Part shown: positions 22,671 to 33,349 of the stretch, in pieces
Position numbering within the stretch: position 1 is the stretch's first letter
Layout: each line of letters starts with the position of its first letter
From: Mesotaenium endlicherianum
Lineage: Eukaryota > Streptophyta > Zygnematophyceae > Zygnematales > Mesotaeniaceae
DNA: 64,000 bases
Assembly: GCA_009602735.1 (NCBI GenBank)
Contig: WELA01002297.1
Span: 335,097 to 399,096, forward strand
Direction of reading: 5' to 3'
The notes under the pieces: model-generated
Database searches by the model: none
Told to the model about the DNA's origin: nothing
Seen by the model: the letters and a program-made list of their open reading frames with translations, nothing else
Program-made: the position numbers and the translations under genes

Positions 22671-23145
22671 TGTTGTAAATCCTCCTCATCCATCTCCTCT
22701 TCTTACCGCACTTTCTCTCAGCTGGTCACACAGACAACTTCTTCCTTCTTCAAGTCACACAGACTTAGCTGGTCACACAGACAGCGTTTTTTAGTCACAC
22801 AGATAAGGCCACACAGACCTCTAGCAGATCAAGCACTCAACATAGATCTTGCACACACACTTTCCTCAGAGACTCTTCTTCTCTCTTACACTCAAGAGTT
22901 CACCATACATCTTCTTTCACAGCGCCTATATTCACTTGGCGGCTGCTCACTCACCTCACACTCATCGACACTTCAAACCTAATGTCCTACTACCCTACAC
23001 TTCTACACAATCAACACAATGTCAACACATCAACGGTCCACCTACTTTGACTACAATACAAGTCTACTCTATGCACCGACACACACACATGCAAGCGCAC
23101 CAAACCGACACAAGTAAATAGAGTCAGGACTGCCTATTTACAACA
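22671..23145 (-). repeat. 5' LTR of the Ty1/copia element
   Basis: The partner of 17834-18308. On the minus strand it precedes gag. Same terminal inverted ends and internal GTCACACAGAC repeats. Confidence 0.92.
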
Positions 23146-23413
23146 GTTTTGACTCTTTACTCCTGCTTCTGTCGCGTTCCTGCCGCCCCTCAACTCGTTA
23201 CTCCTGCTTTTGTCGCGTTCGAGCCGCTCGTTTCTTTATTTATGGTGCTGTCGAGGTCTTGCTCCCCACTGTTTCTTTTTAGTTTATTCCTGTTTTTGTA
23301 TGAGTAAACTTTTAAGCCAGCTGACGGCACAATATTTTCTTTTCTTCTTTAAGTTCGAGTGAACTTAATTTTTTTAGTACTTACTGTCTGCTTATTCTTC
23401 TTGTTTATTGCAG

Positions 23414-25003
23414 GTTTCACACGCATCATGTCTCAGCCTTCACTTAGTCCAGATCAACGCTTGCTGCAATGAGAGCGTCTATTGGGATTTTTAACCGCTC
23501 GTGTACCCCCTTTGCGCGCCACAAGTTCTACAGCTGAATGGGGCCATGTGTCCATTGTTGCAGCCGCCGTGCATAAGAGTGCACATTCAAAGATGAAGTG
23601 CAACTACTGTGACATAATCTTTTGTGCTGGTGTGACCAGGATTTGTGGGCATCTTACAAGAGGACTTAAGGACATTGGAGAGTGTGGGAAGGTTCCTGAT
23701 GTTGTTGTGGCTTGCATGATGAGGCGTGAGAATGATACGTATGGCACGCTCTTGGGAAAGAGACATACTAAGAGTTCCATGGCTGCTGCACAAAGTCACG
23801 TGTTGGGTAAGATTTCTTCCGGTATTAGCTTAGAGCTTGCTTCACCTGCAAGTGCTTGGAGGGTCTTCTCTTGAGAGGGAGACGGGAGAGACTTCTCTTA
23901 GTGAGATCCTTCAGAGGTTGAATGTTGATGCAGTTCATGAAATTGTTGCTCGCTTCTTCTACGATATTGGTATCAGCATTCAATATTGCCCGTAGCAAAT
24001 TTTTCAGTGACATGTTGGTTGCAATAAGTAAGCACACTCTACAGACGGGCGTAGTGTATGTCCCTCTCAAAGATAAGCCTCTGGGAAGTAGCCTACTAGA
24101 CAAAGAGGTGTCAAGGATAAAAGCTTGGGAGCAGAGCCAAACGAAGGGGCTACCCATGACGGATTGTAGCATTGTAGCAGAAGGGTGGACAGATCCATGC
24201 GGACATCCTCTTCTGAATGTGCTTATGCTTACAGCAGGCGTTGAGATGTTTGGAGATGCTATTAACACTGAGGAAGCTAGGAAGACGAGTGACTACATTG
24301 GTAAGCACTTGCTTGAAGCCGTGGAGAAGGTAGGGTGTGAGCATGTTGTACAGCTTTGCATTGATACAGCAGCCAACATTGTAGCTGGTTATAGGGTGGT
24401 TACTGAAAAGTACCCGCACATATTTTGGACGCCGTGTGCTGCCCACAACATCCTAGACTTGCTGCTGAAAGATCTAAGAAAGATTTCAGAGCTAGAGGAT
24501 ATTATTCAGAGGTTCAAATTGCTGGTGCAATTTGTGGCAAACCACCACATACCTCACGCTCTTTACCGTGAGCATGGGGCAAGGCTTAAAAATAAGTTAG
24601 AGTTGTTGTTGAAGCCAGGACTTACGAGGTTTGCTAGTAATTTTCTTTGCTTGCAAAGACTCATCGCTGTGAGAGATACCTTGCAAGCTATGGTGTCTGA
24701 CAATAGGTGGCTTGAGTGGGCAGCAAAGAACAATTATATTTTGAGGCTATAAAGATCAGGGATCTAGTTCGTGACGGCCAGGTTTAAGAGCGAGTGAAGG
24801 TATGGATAGCTGTTTGTGAGCCGATCATTGTTCTTCTTTGACTTGTTGACTCTCTACAACCTTCTCTTGGGAAGGTTTGGGATTGCATGTGTGTTTTTAC
24901 AAAGCATATTAACAAGGTTCCTGGGCTCAGGGCTCAATAAAGATTCCAAGCTAAGAAGGACGTGGCGCTCGCTGGAGCAACTTCACAGCCCGCTATATTC
25001 TGC
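23414..25003 (+). pseudogene. hAT transposase, BED finger and DUF659 part (hAT1)
   Basis: An acceptor TTTATTGCAG ends at 23413 and an ATG lies at 23428, but a stop (23470) follows 14 codons later. After it come a BED-type zinc finger (MKCNYCDIIF...ICGHL) and, from 23922, the DUF659 catalytic region: SIVAEGWTDPCGHPLLNV, LCIDTAANIVAGYR and FWTPCAAHNILDLLL. A frameshift lies between 23874 and 23922, a stop or frameshift near 24752, and more decay follows to 25003. At the exon end hAT2 has G|GTAAAAG, but hAT1 reads G|ACAAGTG, so the donor is lost. Clearly inactive. Confidence 0.85.
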
Positions 25004-25079
25004 AGACAAGTGTCTATTTCTCTACTGATCACCTATTGTTGCCCTTTTGCTTTTTTGGTAGTTGTCGCATTTTATTCCT

Positions 25080-25893
25080 CGCTATTGCTATTGTTGACTC
25101 TTGCTGCTAAATTTCTCCCTCTTGTTGCCATTTCCCCAACTTTGCTTGGTTCTTGTTTTTGCCCTACTGCTGGCCCTTTTATTAGGTCTGCTGCTGGCCC
25201 TTTTCTTTGCCAACTTGCTAACCTTTTTTGCCCCGCCGTTTGCCCTTCTTCTGGCCCGCTCTCCCCTTTTTTTGCCTTGTTGCTGGTCCTTTTTTTGCCC
25301 TGCCATTTGCCCTTCTTTTTGGCCTTCTCTCCCCTTTTTCTGCCCTGCTGCTGGTCCTTTTTTTGGCCCTCCTGCTGGCCTTTTTTAGCCCTGTTGTTCT
25401 CTCCTCTTTCTGGCCTGCTCTCCCCATTTTTTGCCTTGCTGCTGGTCATTTTTTTTACCCTCCTACTGGCCTTTTTTTCCCTCCTGTTCTCCCCTTTTTT
25501 TGGCCTGCTCTCCTCTTTTTCTACCCTGCTGCTAGTCGTTTTTTTTGCCCTCCTGCTGGCCTTTTTTTGCCCTGCCATTTGCCCTTCTTTTTGGCCCGCT
25601 CTCCCCTTATCCTGCCCGACTGCTGGCCCTTTTTTTTACCCTCCTGCCCGCCTTTTTTTGCCCTGCTGTTTGCCCCTCTTTTGCCTGCTCTCCTCTTTTT
25701 CTACCCTGCTGCTGGCCCCTTTTTTTGCCTTCCGATTGGCCTTTTTTTACCATGCTGTTCTCACTTGTTTACGGCCTGCTCTCACCTTTTCCTGCCCTGT
25801 TGCTGGCCCTCTTTTATCCCTGCTGCGAACCTTTTTTTTTGCCCTCCTGTTAGCTTTTTTTTGCCTTGCTGTTGTCCCCATTTTTAGACCTGC
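25080..25893 (+). repeat. minisatellite in the hAT1 transposase intron (part 1)
   Basis: Degenerate repeats built from GCCCTGCTGCTGGCCC, TTTTTTTGCC and CTGGCCTGCTCTCCCC blocks, with a period near 110 bases. A 313-codon Phe/Leu/Pro/Cys-rich frame runs through it by composition. In hAT2 the equivalent intron is only 184 bases (40187-40004), so this array expanded in hAT1 or contracted in hAT2. Confidence 0.8.
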
Positions 25894-25898
25894 TATCC

Positions 25899-26377
25899 TG
25901 TAGTGATTTGAGTTATTATATATTAGTTTGCATATATTTTGATGTTTTCAAATATATTTGAAGTAGTATTGTGTGGATTCATGTGTGAATAGGTACTCTA
26001 GTAACTTGGTTCATGTCCTTTGAACCTTCCAAGGCATTTTCGAAGTTAGAGGAAAGACCTAGAAGAACTCTATGTGGCAAAAGTCAAATGTGCCATTTTT
26101 AGGTCAAAAGGACATGTGTACATTATTCTAGAAAGAGGTGGCAACACATCAACATACACTTTCCTATAAATTACTTATGTAACAAGTATATAAACAAGAG
26201 CTAGAACATAGAAAGACATTCCAGAATCACTCTTGTACTTGCCAAAATCCAGAAATATATTAACTTTCAAGAAGCCATCTCTCTTTCAAGAAGCTACCAC
26301 TTGTGTTCAAAGATCCTTGTCTTGAATAGATAAAATATTTTATTTCACTAAGTACTTTATCTATCTGTTTCACTACA
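25899..26377. mobile_element. solo LTR with perfect 5-bp target duplication
   Basis: A 479-bp AT-rich block starting TGTAGTGA and ending TCACTACA, flanked by TATCC on both sides (25894-25898 and 26378-26382). A TATA-like TATAAACAAG lies near 26190. The terminal inverted TG/CA ends and 5-bp duplication define a solo LTR, the footprint of LTR-LTR recombination. The size suits Ty1/copia, but the family cannot be named. It splits the minisatellite of hAT1. Confidence 0.88.
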
Positions 26378-26382
26378 TATCC

Positions 26383-26700
26383 CCTTCTTGTGCTACGCTG
26401 CTGCCCTCTCTTTGCCAACCTGATCTCCCCTTTGTTTTGGCCTACTGCTCTCCCCTTTGTCTGCCCTATTCCTGGCCCTTTGTTTGCTTTGCTGCTCTCT
26501 CTTTGCCTGCTGTTGGTGCTCTCTTTTTCAGCAATTTAGTGCCCTCTCTGTGTGCCTTGCTGTTGCCCCCTTTTGTTTGCCCCGCTGCTCTCTTTGTGCC
26601 CTGCTGCTCCCATCTTTTTCTTGGCGTTTTGGTGCAATTATTTGTCATGCTCTATTTATTGCCTGCTGCATCCCTCTTGCTTGCTTGCTTATTGACTTGC
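26383..26700 (+). repeat. minisatellite in the hAT1 transposase intron (part 2)
   Basis: Continuation of the GCTGCTCTCCCTTTGCC-type repeat after the solo LTR, more degenerate. It ends in a T-rich stretch before the acceptor TTGAATGCAG at 26723. Confidence 0.7.
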
Positions 26701-26723
26701 TTTTAAATTATCTTTGAATGCAG

Positions 26724-27324
26724 GCTACTATCTAGACCCCGAGTTTCAGAACCATGAGTCTTGGACCGCTGACAAGTGTCCACTCACCAACTGGTGCAAT
26801 GTGCGGGATACCCTTGTCGGAGGAGGTGTGGTCGACCAAGCGTTGGTGGAACAAGAATTGGCGCTCTACCGTCAAAGTGGTGAGCATTTTGGTGATGAAG
26901 TTGTGAAGGATAATAGAACCATGATGCCTGCTCACGTATGGCGGGAAACATATGGAAGCCCATGCCCTCATCTTCAGCTCCTTGCTATGAGGTTTTGTCG
27001 CAACGTGGTTCAGCAGTTGCATGTGAGAGGAATTGGTCTGAGTATGAGTTTGTCCAAAGTCCACTTTGGAATAGGTTGCTTACTACTAGGGCAAAGAAGT
27101 TAGTGTATGTGCATTTCATATTGAGACTTTAGGAAAAGAGTGTGGACTTTCTTGGGCTAAGTGTCGGCGCAACTCCATGGGTTGTTGAAGCAGAGGAGGG
27201 TCCTAACATGGATGGATTGTTGAGTGAGTTGGAGGATAATGAAGAGGTAAAGGAAGAGGAGATGGTCGAGCTTCCTATTGTTGCAACACTCGGAAGAAGA
27301 AGAGCTAGATTGATGAATTACTAG
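26724..27324 (+). pseudogene. hAT dimerisation exon of the hAT1 transposase
   Basis: Last transposase exon. It begins with GYYLDPEFQ and corresponds to 40003-39363 in hAT2. Two differences break it: a frame change near 26995-27005, just before the conserved ACERNWSEY motif (read in another frame here), and TAG in place of a CAG codon at about 27130. The acidic C-terminal tail and final RRARLMNY stop at 27324 are kept. The hATC domain mediates transposase dimerisation. Confidence 0.85.
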
Positions 27325-28066
27325 ATGTGATATTCAATGAGCTTGTACGTAATAGAGCTAGGATGTACTTAATGTGCAGTTGAAGAATTTGAGGAACACA
27401 CTTGACTTCAATTTTTGGTGCATTATAATTTTTTGTTGCATGACGTATAATTGATGTACATGGTATGGAGTTTGCGACATAAGATGAGAGATAGTGGTGC
27501 ATTATGTGTTTAATTGGTCCTGTAATTTGTAAATATTTAAGTGCCATTGTGAAGTTATTAGACATAACTCTCATTAAGTTAATCCAATCATGAATTTTTT
27601 CTGCAAAAAATACTTTGCAACCAATCATACACATGTCACAATAAAACATAACAACCAATGCAACACATTGTTGTCACATACATATTGAAGGAGCTTAAAT
27701 TACAAGTATGTATTGATTTGAAAGGAGGGTCGTACAATTATAGAAATATTAATGCCAAAGGTCTGCAATAAAATTTAATTGTCAAAGTGTAGCGTGCAGA
27801 GCGCACATAGCGTACTAGATGTACTAAGGTCGGACAGTCCAAAAAAAACCCATAAAAATAAAAAAAGTACCATTTGAACAAAACAAAAGTATGAACCACG
27901 ACGTTGTACTCTTACACGTGCAACCGACAAGAAACGTCGACGTTGACGCCGTCGAGACTTGGCGTACTAGGCATACTAAGCGGACTTGGCATAATTTTAC
28001 ATGTAACGGTCTAAGCGGACTAGCGTATTAGCTGAACTAAGCTCACCAGCGTACGGCGTAACCCTG
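27325..28066 (+). other. 3' non-coding part and terminus of hAT1
   Basis: AT-rich up to about 27780, then a GC-rich subterminal zone with several GCGTACTAG/GCGGACTTGG-type motifs (27788-28050), ending in the terminal repeat GTACGGCGTAACCCTG. The same zone is recognisable at 37805-38000 and 54936-55150, reversed. Such subterminal motif clusters are typical hAT transposase binding sites. Confidence 0.75.
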
Positions 28067-28074
28067 GTTCCAAG

Positions 28075-29139
28075 GCCACAGGAGAGCCAACGAGGCACGG
28101 TCCAGCCGACGCTTGAAGACTTCCCCCTTTGTGTATCATAGAAAGTTAGAACTAAGGAGTTCCCAAAGGGAATCTCTAATAGCAAGAAGCGAGAGCTTGC
28201 AGAATGAAATCTGCTAGGAGTTCTAGCACAAAATTTGGATCAAACACCACAAGCGTGCGAGAGCACATAAAATGGTGAGTGCTGTGTTAGTTTGGAAGTT
28301 CTCAGAATTCTCAAATGTCGAATTGCTGTTAGCAAGAGCAGCGCTTGAAGCTCTCAGTGAACAATTGAGTAAGCTTAGCCATAAGTGGAAACTTCTAATG
28401 CAAGGCGTTGGGCGAAGAGCTCAACTCCAGCCGGCAGTAGAGTCATAAGTCCAGAGTTTTGTAAGCTGTGACTTTTTGACATTGAGCAAAAGCCTGAAAG
28501 GCGACTTTCTTTGAAACATTGATATTGCTGGTGCTAATCTGCTCAGACGTAATTTTTGCGAACTACAATTTGTTCACTTGGTTAAGCCATCAACTTGGGC
28601 GAAAGCCTATTTGGAAGTAAGGCACTTTTGCCCTACTTCTGAAAACTTCGGTTGATTGGTTAAGGTGAATAAGAATTTCCAAGCAAATTGGGGATTGAGG
28701 CCTGTGAAGGCTGCCGGTGTTCATCCTGGAAAGGGACCCGGAGAAATTCAACTGTATATGCGATTGAGGAGTGGAAGGAGATATCATCCGGTGTAGCCTA
28801 TGGGAGGCTCTAACTTCAGCCAGCGTTCACGAAGGAGTGAGACATTTGAGCAAGCTGATAACCTGTGGAGAGAGCTCTCGTCGGAAGACAAGTTGCAACA
28901 CACCTCTGCAAACGGCGAAACTTCGTATAACGCACGTATCTTTGCGCCTGGTTTGGGCAGAGAACAAGCACACCCGAAGAAGTCAAGGAGTGCTGGTCAC
29001 CTTTCGAGATGACTGTTGAAGGTAGGAATGAAAGTCCTAAATTCAAGCTGTCCACAAAGTGCTTCAGTGGACGAATTGGCGGAAATAGTCTCACTTTCGA
29101 AGAGTTTGATGAGTAGCTCTTGCTAGTTGTCAAAGCGTT
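28075..29139 (+). other. leader or LTR region of element E
   Basis: No coding region recognised. It lies between the hAT1 insertion and gag, so it should hold the 5' LTR and leader. No partner LTR was found to the right. Confidence 0.4.
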
Positions 29140-29895
29140 ATGGAAGCTGGGAATGACCAACTGGACCTTGAGCACTGTTTGCGTCGTTTCCTTAAATTGC
29201 TTGAACACAATTTTCCGGAAGACTGCAGTCTCAAGGTGCACTATTATGTGAATTTTGTTCGTCAAAAGAACAAGACAATTATGGAAGTTAAATCAAGACT
29301 GGTGGATCTTGCCAAGAAGGCAGGAATCTATGAATCCAAGATTGTGGTTGACAAATTCTTGTTGTGCTTGGGAAAGGAAACAGATCGTGAAGTCAGGCCA
29401 CACCTTTTTGCAAAACGCAAAATTGATTGGAACATCGACGAGGCTACAGAAATTGCACGCAATGTCGAAGAAGGTAAAGTCTGGTACAAGGAGGCCTTCA
29501 GGACACTTTTGGATCCTGAGAAAAAGGAGGAATCCTCTTTGCCTAAGGCCAACAGCTCTAATCTTCACTTTAAAAAGAAGAGGGGGTCATTTAATAGGTT
29601 TGCTAAGCATGCCAACACCGCTGAGACAGCGGAAGATTGTTGGAATTGCGGGAAATTAGGACATCTGAAGAGAGATCGTCCGCACCCAGATGCTAAGCAA
29701 CTATCTCCTAGCAAGGAACAGGTATGCACCCACTGCAGCAAGAAGGGACATTCCAAAGATGAGTGTTGGTCTAAGAAGCCAAACCTAAAGCCACCTTGGG
29801 CTAATGCTGCCACGAAAGAGGCAGAAAGAGTGAAAAAGAAAGGAAAGGATAACTCTGTGGCGACCAAAAAGGCAAACAGAAGTTTGATGCCATGA
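29140..29895 (+). pseudogene. gag of element E
   Basis: The frame contains a retrotransposon gag domain (for example LVDLAKKAGIYESKIVVDKF) followed by two zinc-knuckle regions beginning CWNCGKLGH and CTHCSKKGH, and a lysine-rich tail. The one long open gag frame suggests this region is better kept than pol. Retroelement fossil. Confidence 0.85.
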
Positions 29896-31059
29896 GGGTC
29901 AAGATTGCTGAGCTGAAAGCTCAATTTGCAAGGCTAAACGCACCTAATGTCTACTGTGATGCAGATGTGGCCGAGAAAGCCGTTTGCAAAGGCGAGAAGT
30001 TGATGCCTGAGAAGGTAACAATTGTAACGGCTAGTGAGCGCGCGGATCACAATCGTCTGGTACCAAGCAATGCTCCGAAGCTCCCTCAGAACTTTTGGAT
30101 CACTCTGGATGAGGATACGATCGCACAGCTACGCCGTGCAAGGATTGGGTTGCGTAAGACTTTCATAATTTCTCATTGGACAAGCTAAAAACTCTATTGG
30201 AACACCGAATTCAACATACTTCTTTGGCTGATTTGCATATCGCATTTCCTTTTACAATCAAAGATGCCAAACGGCAGCTGGATATAGTTGAGAAAGGTGC
30301 AAACAGTGCCTCGTTGCCTACCAATTTCAGTACTGTGAGAGTGCAAAATAAGGAAGGTTTGTTGAAGTTCAACAACCGGTCCGCCCCCAACATGTTGTTG
30401 AATACAGGTGCATAACTAGTTATCTTGGTAAAGCGAGCCGTTAAGGTCCTGAGATTCACTGCAAGGGACCTGAAAGAGAGTCCTTTCTAGTTGAGGACAG
30501 CATCAGGGCAAATCACCAAGTCTTGCGAAGTCACATGCAAGCCAGTGAAAATCACAGTTGATTCGGGAAAACCTGAGGAGGCGTGATTGTGGATTGAATG
30601 CACAGTTACGGAGGTCGAGAATTATGACGTATTGCTAGGGACAAAAGCTTTAATCCCTCTCGGCATGGTTATTGATTTGCGAAAGCAATAAGTAACCTAC
30701 CAGCAAATTGATAGGCAACCAGTAGGACAAATTCCTGTAAAAATGGTGTGCCACAGTGAGGCAAGTTACAGAATTTTGGACTGTTGCGCCACCATCGAGT
30801 ACCCAAAACTCTATGCTACGCTGATGAGGAAGGAGAAGACAGCATATTCCACTATTAACATGCCACTACCCTTGATCTGGCAGCCAGACAGGATAGCAAA
30901 CCTAGAAGTAGTGAGTAACCTGGATCGTGGTCCGCAAGAGCTACTACTAATACCTTATCCAGCTACATCAGCACTAAACCTGATGCCAAGGGTGGAGCCG
31001 ATATCTCAAGCAACTGTCAGGATGAATAATTTATTCAGAGAGACTGGAGTGACGGTGTA
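29892..31059 (+). pseudogene. protease region of element E
   Basis: A leading segment with LAKLKTLLEH-like helices is followed by a retropepsin-like region (LLNTGA near 30400, and a VLLG-type segment near 30630-30660), then about 400 bases without a named domain. Fossil, broken. Confidence 0.55.
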
Positions 31060-31715
31060 GGAACTATTTGGAAGAATGAGATTGGGCACTATCGCACTGA
31101 TCCAAAGAGGCATTAAGGTATCAAAGGTCCTCTATGTGGACAATGACGAAGATGCCTTTTGCGCTTTTCAGGAAGCAATGGGCCAATTACGAACAATGTA
31201 TCATTTTTAGAACTTGGCACCTACCACTCAGCAGGTGGAGCGCATGGCTGATGGATGCATTATGAACGTCATGCTAGGAAGCTTGAACCCATACCAGATT
31301 GACTGGGTTTTTGTCGAATTTCCTTGGCAGCCATTCTTTAAGCTGGAAGCCGAAAGAGCTTCAGGGATCACCGAACGCAACACTGCGGAAAGATGGTGAA
31401 AATCATCCAGTTGCTACAGGAGCAACACTGACAGTTCTCACCAGTGTATGCGATTGAGAATGTGCATCCAAGACTGGACAACAAGAAGATGAAGCCTGGA
31501 GCTCCGTGGCTGAATTTTTACTCTACGTTAGGTCATCATGTTTTGCTGAACGATGCAAGGCACAGAGGATTGTCTCAACAAGCCAGGATATTGTGGACGA
31601 ATGGTATGCCCATCAAGCATTTGAGAGCTACGGAGACAATTTCACGACGACCTTCCAACTCAAAGAGCGTGGGAGAAGTACTGGGAGTAATCACCAGACC
31701 AGCATTCAGAAGAGA
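31060..31715 (+). pseudogene. C5 cytosine methyltransferase segment in element E
   Basis: DNMT motifs in order: a motif I region with RGIKVSKVLYVDNDEDA, a motif IV region around QIDWVFVEF, the motif VI ENV in VYAIENVHP, and a motif VIII region in SQQARILWTN. The order and spacing are those of DNMT catalytic domains. It continues in element part D (51291 onwards); element C sits between. In intact elements such a domain would methylate cytosine in DNA. Fossil, broken. Confidence 0.75.
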
Positions 31716-33000
31716 TGTCGTGCGGTAGGAGATCGAGTGCGCATCATTGACACAAGCAATGCACAATAAGCAAGCAGGCTTTGCTGCAATGAAGTCTATG
31801 GTGCATGTGGCTTTATGGCCAAAAAGACGGTCAAGCGTCAATTGTTTTAATTCCGGGCGAGAGCTCCACAAGGAGTGTGTACTCTCCAGAGTGAGCACCT
31901 CAAGATTGTAATCTGGTAGGAAAACAACTAATGAAGTTTGGCCCAAAAGATCACTGGAAGCACTTCATGATCTTCAAGAGTTGTCCTATGGCAGGCTTTA
32001 AGCTGTGACTTTGCTCACCACTTGTGAAGTTCTTCAAGTGATTGGAAGCCAAGAGGGCTTGCTCTTTACAAGAGAGAAACTATGTGGTCCTGAAAACACA
32101 AGAGGTAAAAGTGTAAGCTTTACTGATAATCTCTGTGACTTACTACTGGCATAATGGGATTTCTAAAAAGATGTTTCTCCAGGGATATCTCTAGTACTTA
32201 TACTCCTGGAAACCCGGCGTCGTATGTGGCGGATCCGATGTATGCAGTTACTCTAGGAGGCTCTCCCATGTCCACTAATGTGTACGAAGCATGTACTAGC
32301 ACTCCTATAGGCTAAGCATAACTCAAGCCAATCAAAGCAAAGCACGTAGAATATGCTATGTGTCTCTCATTGGTGGAGCTTACCTTGGGTGATTCTACTT
32401 AGATAGCGCCTCAAAAGTGCCTCTGGAACTTGAGGAAGCTTCCTCTAGGAGTAAGTGATGCAGTCACCAAGTTATAGCCTCAAAGATGCACTTATACCAT
32501 GGAAATGCAAGGCTTATGTAGTCTGAGGGGCTCGCGGATTTTTGCATACAAAGCTAGGGGTCCTTGGGGTCTCGAATAGCCAACAATGTCACCTTTGGGT
32601 ACATTGAGTCACAAATCGGCCATTTGGTGTGACTCCGCTATGGGCCAAAAGGGGTGCAGACTAGATCGCGCCTATCTCGCTCGATACTTAACCAAATGAC
32701 GCAAAACCGGTGCCATTCGGAAGACGCTTCAACGCGCTACACTTTGGTGACTTGGAATTCTAGAAAAGGTCAATATATAGATGCGTAAGGTCAATGCAAA
32801 GTCGGTCTTCCTAGGTTGATGGTTCACACAAGTGGAGCTCAATTTTGTACGTCAACCTCGACTCCATAAATCATGATAGCTGTCGTGCGGTAGGAGATCG
32901 AGTGCGTATCATTGACACAAGCAATGCACAATAAGCAAGCAAGCTTTGCTGCAATGAAGTCTATAGTATAGCCAAAAAGACGGTCAAGCGTCAAATACTT
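31716..33000 (-). repeat. left (3') LTR region of element C
   Basis: A 1-kb block (about 31870-32880) matches 50285-51290 at roughly 95 %. A 150-base segment beginning TGTCGTGCGG sits on both sides of it (31716-31868 and 32881-33000) in the same orientation, but not beside the right LTR block. A polypurine-like GGGAGGGGAAAT (minus strand, about 33002-33013) adjoins. The outer edge (TGTCGTG) mirrors CATGACA at the right end. Confidence 0.75.
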
Positions 33001-33082
33001 TATTTCCCCTCCCGAGCTCTCAGCCACGAGCTGATGGGCTGTGATCGCTCCCTAAAGCTAAAGCAGTGCAGTCACTGTAGAA

Positions 33083-33208
33083 CTAGTCTCCAATTGGCAC
33101 GCGGGCCAGTGGCGGGTCAAGGCAGCCGATGTGGAAGCCGAGGTTGCAGTTGTCGCAGAGCAGCATCCTGGCCTCCTGGCCGGAGCTGTGGCAGATCTGG
33201 CACGCCCA
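33083..33208 (-). other. PHD finger of element C
   Basis: WACQICHSSGQEARMLLCDN and the following GFHIGCLDPPL give the CxxC...CDNC...HxxC spacing of a PHD finger. It lies after the integrase, as in element B, though the two sequences differ clearly. The domain family binds histone H3 tails. Confidence 0.85.
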
Positions 33209-33349
33209 GCCTTTGGGCGGCCGTGCATCGCGGGGACGAACCTGCATGTCAAGGTTAGGAAGGTGGCGTGGTCCATAGTTCTTCGTGTGGTCCTTGTGAA
33301 GACGGCCATCTGCGCCTTCCAATTCTAGAACTCCTGACGCCAAGACACG

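Larger units (their letters stand above)
17834..23145 (-). mobile_element. Ty1/copia LTR retrotransposon (broken), nested in hAT1
   Basis: A 5.3-kb minus-strand element with two 475-bp LTRs (17834-18308 and 22671-23145), each starting TGTTGTAAAT and ending ATTTACAACA. In coding order: gag with zinc knuckle (about 22610-21810), aspartic protease (about 21720), integrase (about 21520-20430), reverse transcriptase (19825-19060) and RNase H (19107-18328). This protease-integrase-RT order defines Ty1/copia. LTRs differ at roughly 6 % of positions by eye, so it is not recent. It is nearly full length but broken, with several breaks. No clear 5-bp target duplication is seen. Confidence 0.93.
13760..28066 (+). 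mobile_element. hAT transposon hAT1, 14.3 kb, with nested insertions
   Basis: Both ends are recognised by comparison with hAT2. The left end carries a decayed terminal repeat (TAAAGTTACGCT) followed by GTACGCTTAAATAAGCGTAC; the right end carries GGCGTAACCCTG. Eight-base flanking repeats confirm the borders. It holds a BED finger/DUF659 transposase in pieces (23414-25003) and a hAT dimerisation exon (26724-27324). Much of the length is intronic satellite and later insertions: a Ty1/copia element (17834-23145) and a solo LTR (25899-26377). The transposase has stop codons and frameshifts, so this copy is non-autonomous. Together with hAT2, hAT3 and hAT4 it forms one family. Confidence 0.85.
28075..31715 (+). 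mobile_element. Ty3/gypsy element E (left part of E/D), with DNMT segment (broken)
   Basis: A plus-strand fossil. Visible parts: leader or LTR region (28075-29139), gag with two zinc knuckles (29140-29895), a protease-like region (about 30340-30680) and a C5 cytosine-methyltransferase segment (about 31060-31715). It stops abruptly at 31715, where element C begins, and the remainder appears at 51291. It has many breaks. Its own LTR pair could not be defined, so age is unknown, but it is older than C and hAT1, which are inserted in it. Confidence 0.8.

Noticed and set aside
24962-25903. 313-codon Phe/Leu/Pro/Cys-rich frame
   Set aside because: A minisatellite with a composition-driven open frame; it lies where hAT2 has a short intron.
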